Below are positions 63,842 through 64,000 of a stretch of 64,000 bases of DNA, piece after piece (position 1 is the stretch's first letter; each line of letters begins with the position of its first letter). Both the position numbers and the translations under genes were made by a program. This stretch comes from Salsuginibacillus halophilus (lineage in GTDB: Bacteria > Bacillota > Bacilli > Bacillales > Marinococcaceae), in NCBI RefSeq assembly GCF_003014715.1, contig NZ_PYAV01000001.1, positions 225,477 through 289,476 of the forward strand, read 5' to 3'. The notes below the pieces were generated by a model, which worked only from the letters and a program-made list of their open reading frames with translations, searched no databases and was not told the origin of the DNA.

Positions 63842-64000
63842 ATATATAATTACATGCATAAAATTCAAAATATGGGATGATAAAATAATAAATCCATATC
63901 TTATCTGTATTTTGCAAGAAAAAACTACACAATGTTGCAGCCAAAACATACATAAGATTGCCAGCCGGTTAAACTCTTACAAAGTTTAGGTTTTTTTCGT

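Larger units (their letters stand above)
59804..64000. mobile_element. Tn3-family transposon with TnpI recombinase (incomplete)
   Basis: The unit runs from the candidate end repeat through tnpA and tnpI to a recombination site and off the window's right edge. Gene order tnpI-tnpA and the tyrosine recombinase resemble Tn4430 of Bacillus thuringiensis. The remaining arm and any passenger genes lie beyond the window. From 63842 to the edge it is AT-rich without genes, ending in a weak hairpin (TAAACT / AGTTTA) with a T-run. Confidence 0.85.

Noticed and set aside
63842..64000. Second terminal inverted repeat of the transposon
   Set aside because: No sequence complementary to GGGGGTACTCCG was found before the window edge.

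Overview
The window reads as chromosome of a spore-forming Bacillus-type Firmicute (Bacillaceae), probably salt- and/or alkali-adapted. Support for this: long runs of gene order recalling the Bacillus subtilis yne and yp regions (ccdC-yneK, aconitase, yneP-yneQ, mrfA-mrfB-cotD-ypsA-gpsB-rnpB-ypsC), spore-coat genes (CotZ-like, CotD), SpoVK-like AAA proteins, strong GGAGG ribosome sites with frequent GTG/TTG starts, and very acidic exported lipoproteins next to a glycine-betaine transporter. No species is claimed.

Layout. 1-2.3 kb: ccdC (cut by the window edge), yneK, small membrane proteins, a CotZ-like coat gene. 2.3-12.2 kb: a selenium island with tRNA-Sec, selB, a glycosyltransferase overlapping selB, a LysR regulator, a phnDEC-type ABC transporter, selD (itself a UGA-containing selenoprotein), a SelW-like selenoprotein and selA. 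12.3-31 kb: aconitase, DUF421, FbpB, VanZ, tandem AAA ATPase, thioesterase, YneQ, NAD synthetase, PHP phosphoesterase, metA, hydrolase, EAL protein, two-headed dynamin DynA, cREC protein, DUF418, YppG. 31-40 kb: dipeptidase, a third selenoprotein (HesB/IscA-like), YlmA ABC ATPase, an acidic SurA-like lipoprotein, gbsR with the opuA glycine-betaine operon, cheV. 40-49.7 kb: mrfAB, cotD, a possible structured RNA, ypsA, gpsB, an RNase H-like gene, RNase P RNA, ypsC, a HesB/YneR protein, M32 carboxypeptidase. 49.7-57 kb: a 3-hydroxybutyrate/acetoacetate catabolic cluster (thiolase, sigma-54 activator, CoA-transferase, GntP permease, SDR) with a clear -24/-12 promoter flanked by two cre-like boxes. 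57-59.7 kb: isoaspartyl dipeptidase and a YfcC transporter. 59.8 kb to the end: a Tn3-family transposon of the TnpI type (tnpI-tnpA, one candidate terminal repeat, recombination site), running off the right edge.

How it works together. Nearly the whole selenocysteine pathway is here: SelD makes selenophosphate, SelA charges tRNA-Sec, SelB delivers it. Seryl-tRNA synthetase is the only other core need. Three UGA-containing genes use it: SelD (Sec18), a CxxU SelW-like protein and an IscA-like protein with Sec at the first cluster-ligand position. The least described parts are the glycosyltransferase coupled to selB, which resembles the GLT1D1/SenB type, and the PhnDEC transporter with its LysR regulator lying between selB and selD. 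I propose that these handle selenium uptake or a selenosugar side pathway; this is inference. The 3-hydroxybutyrate cluster looks like a sigma-54 operon under carbon-catabolite control.
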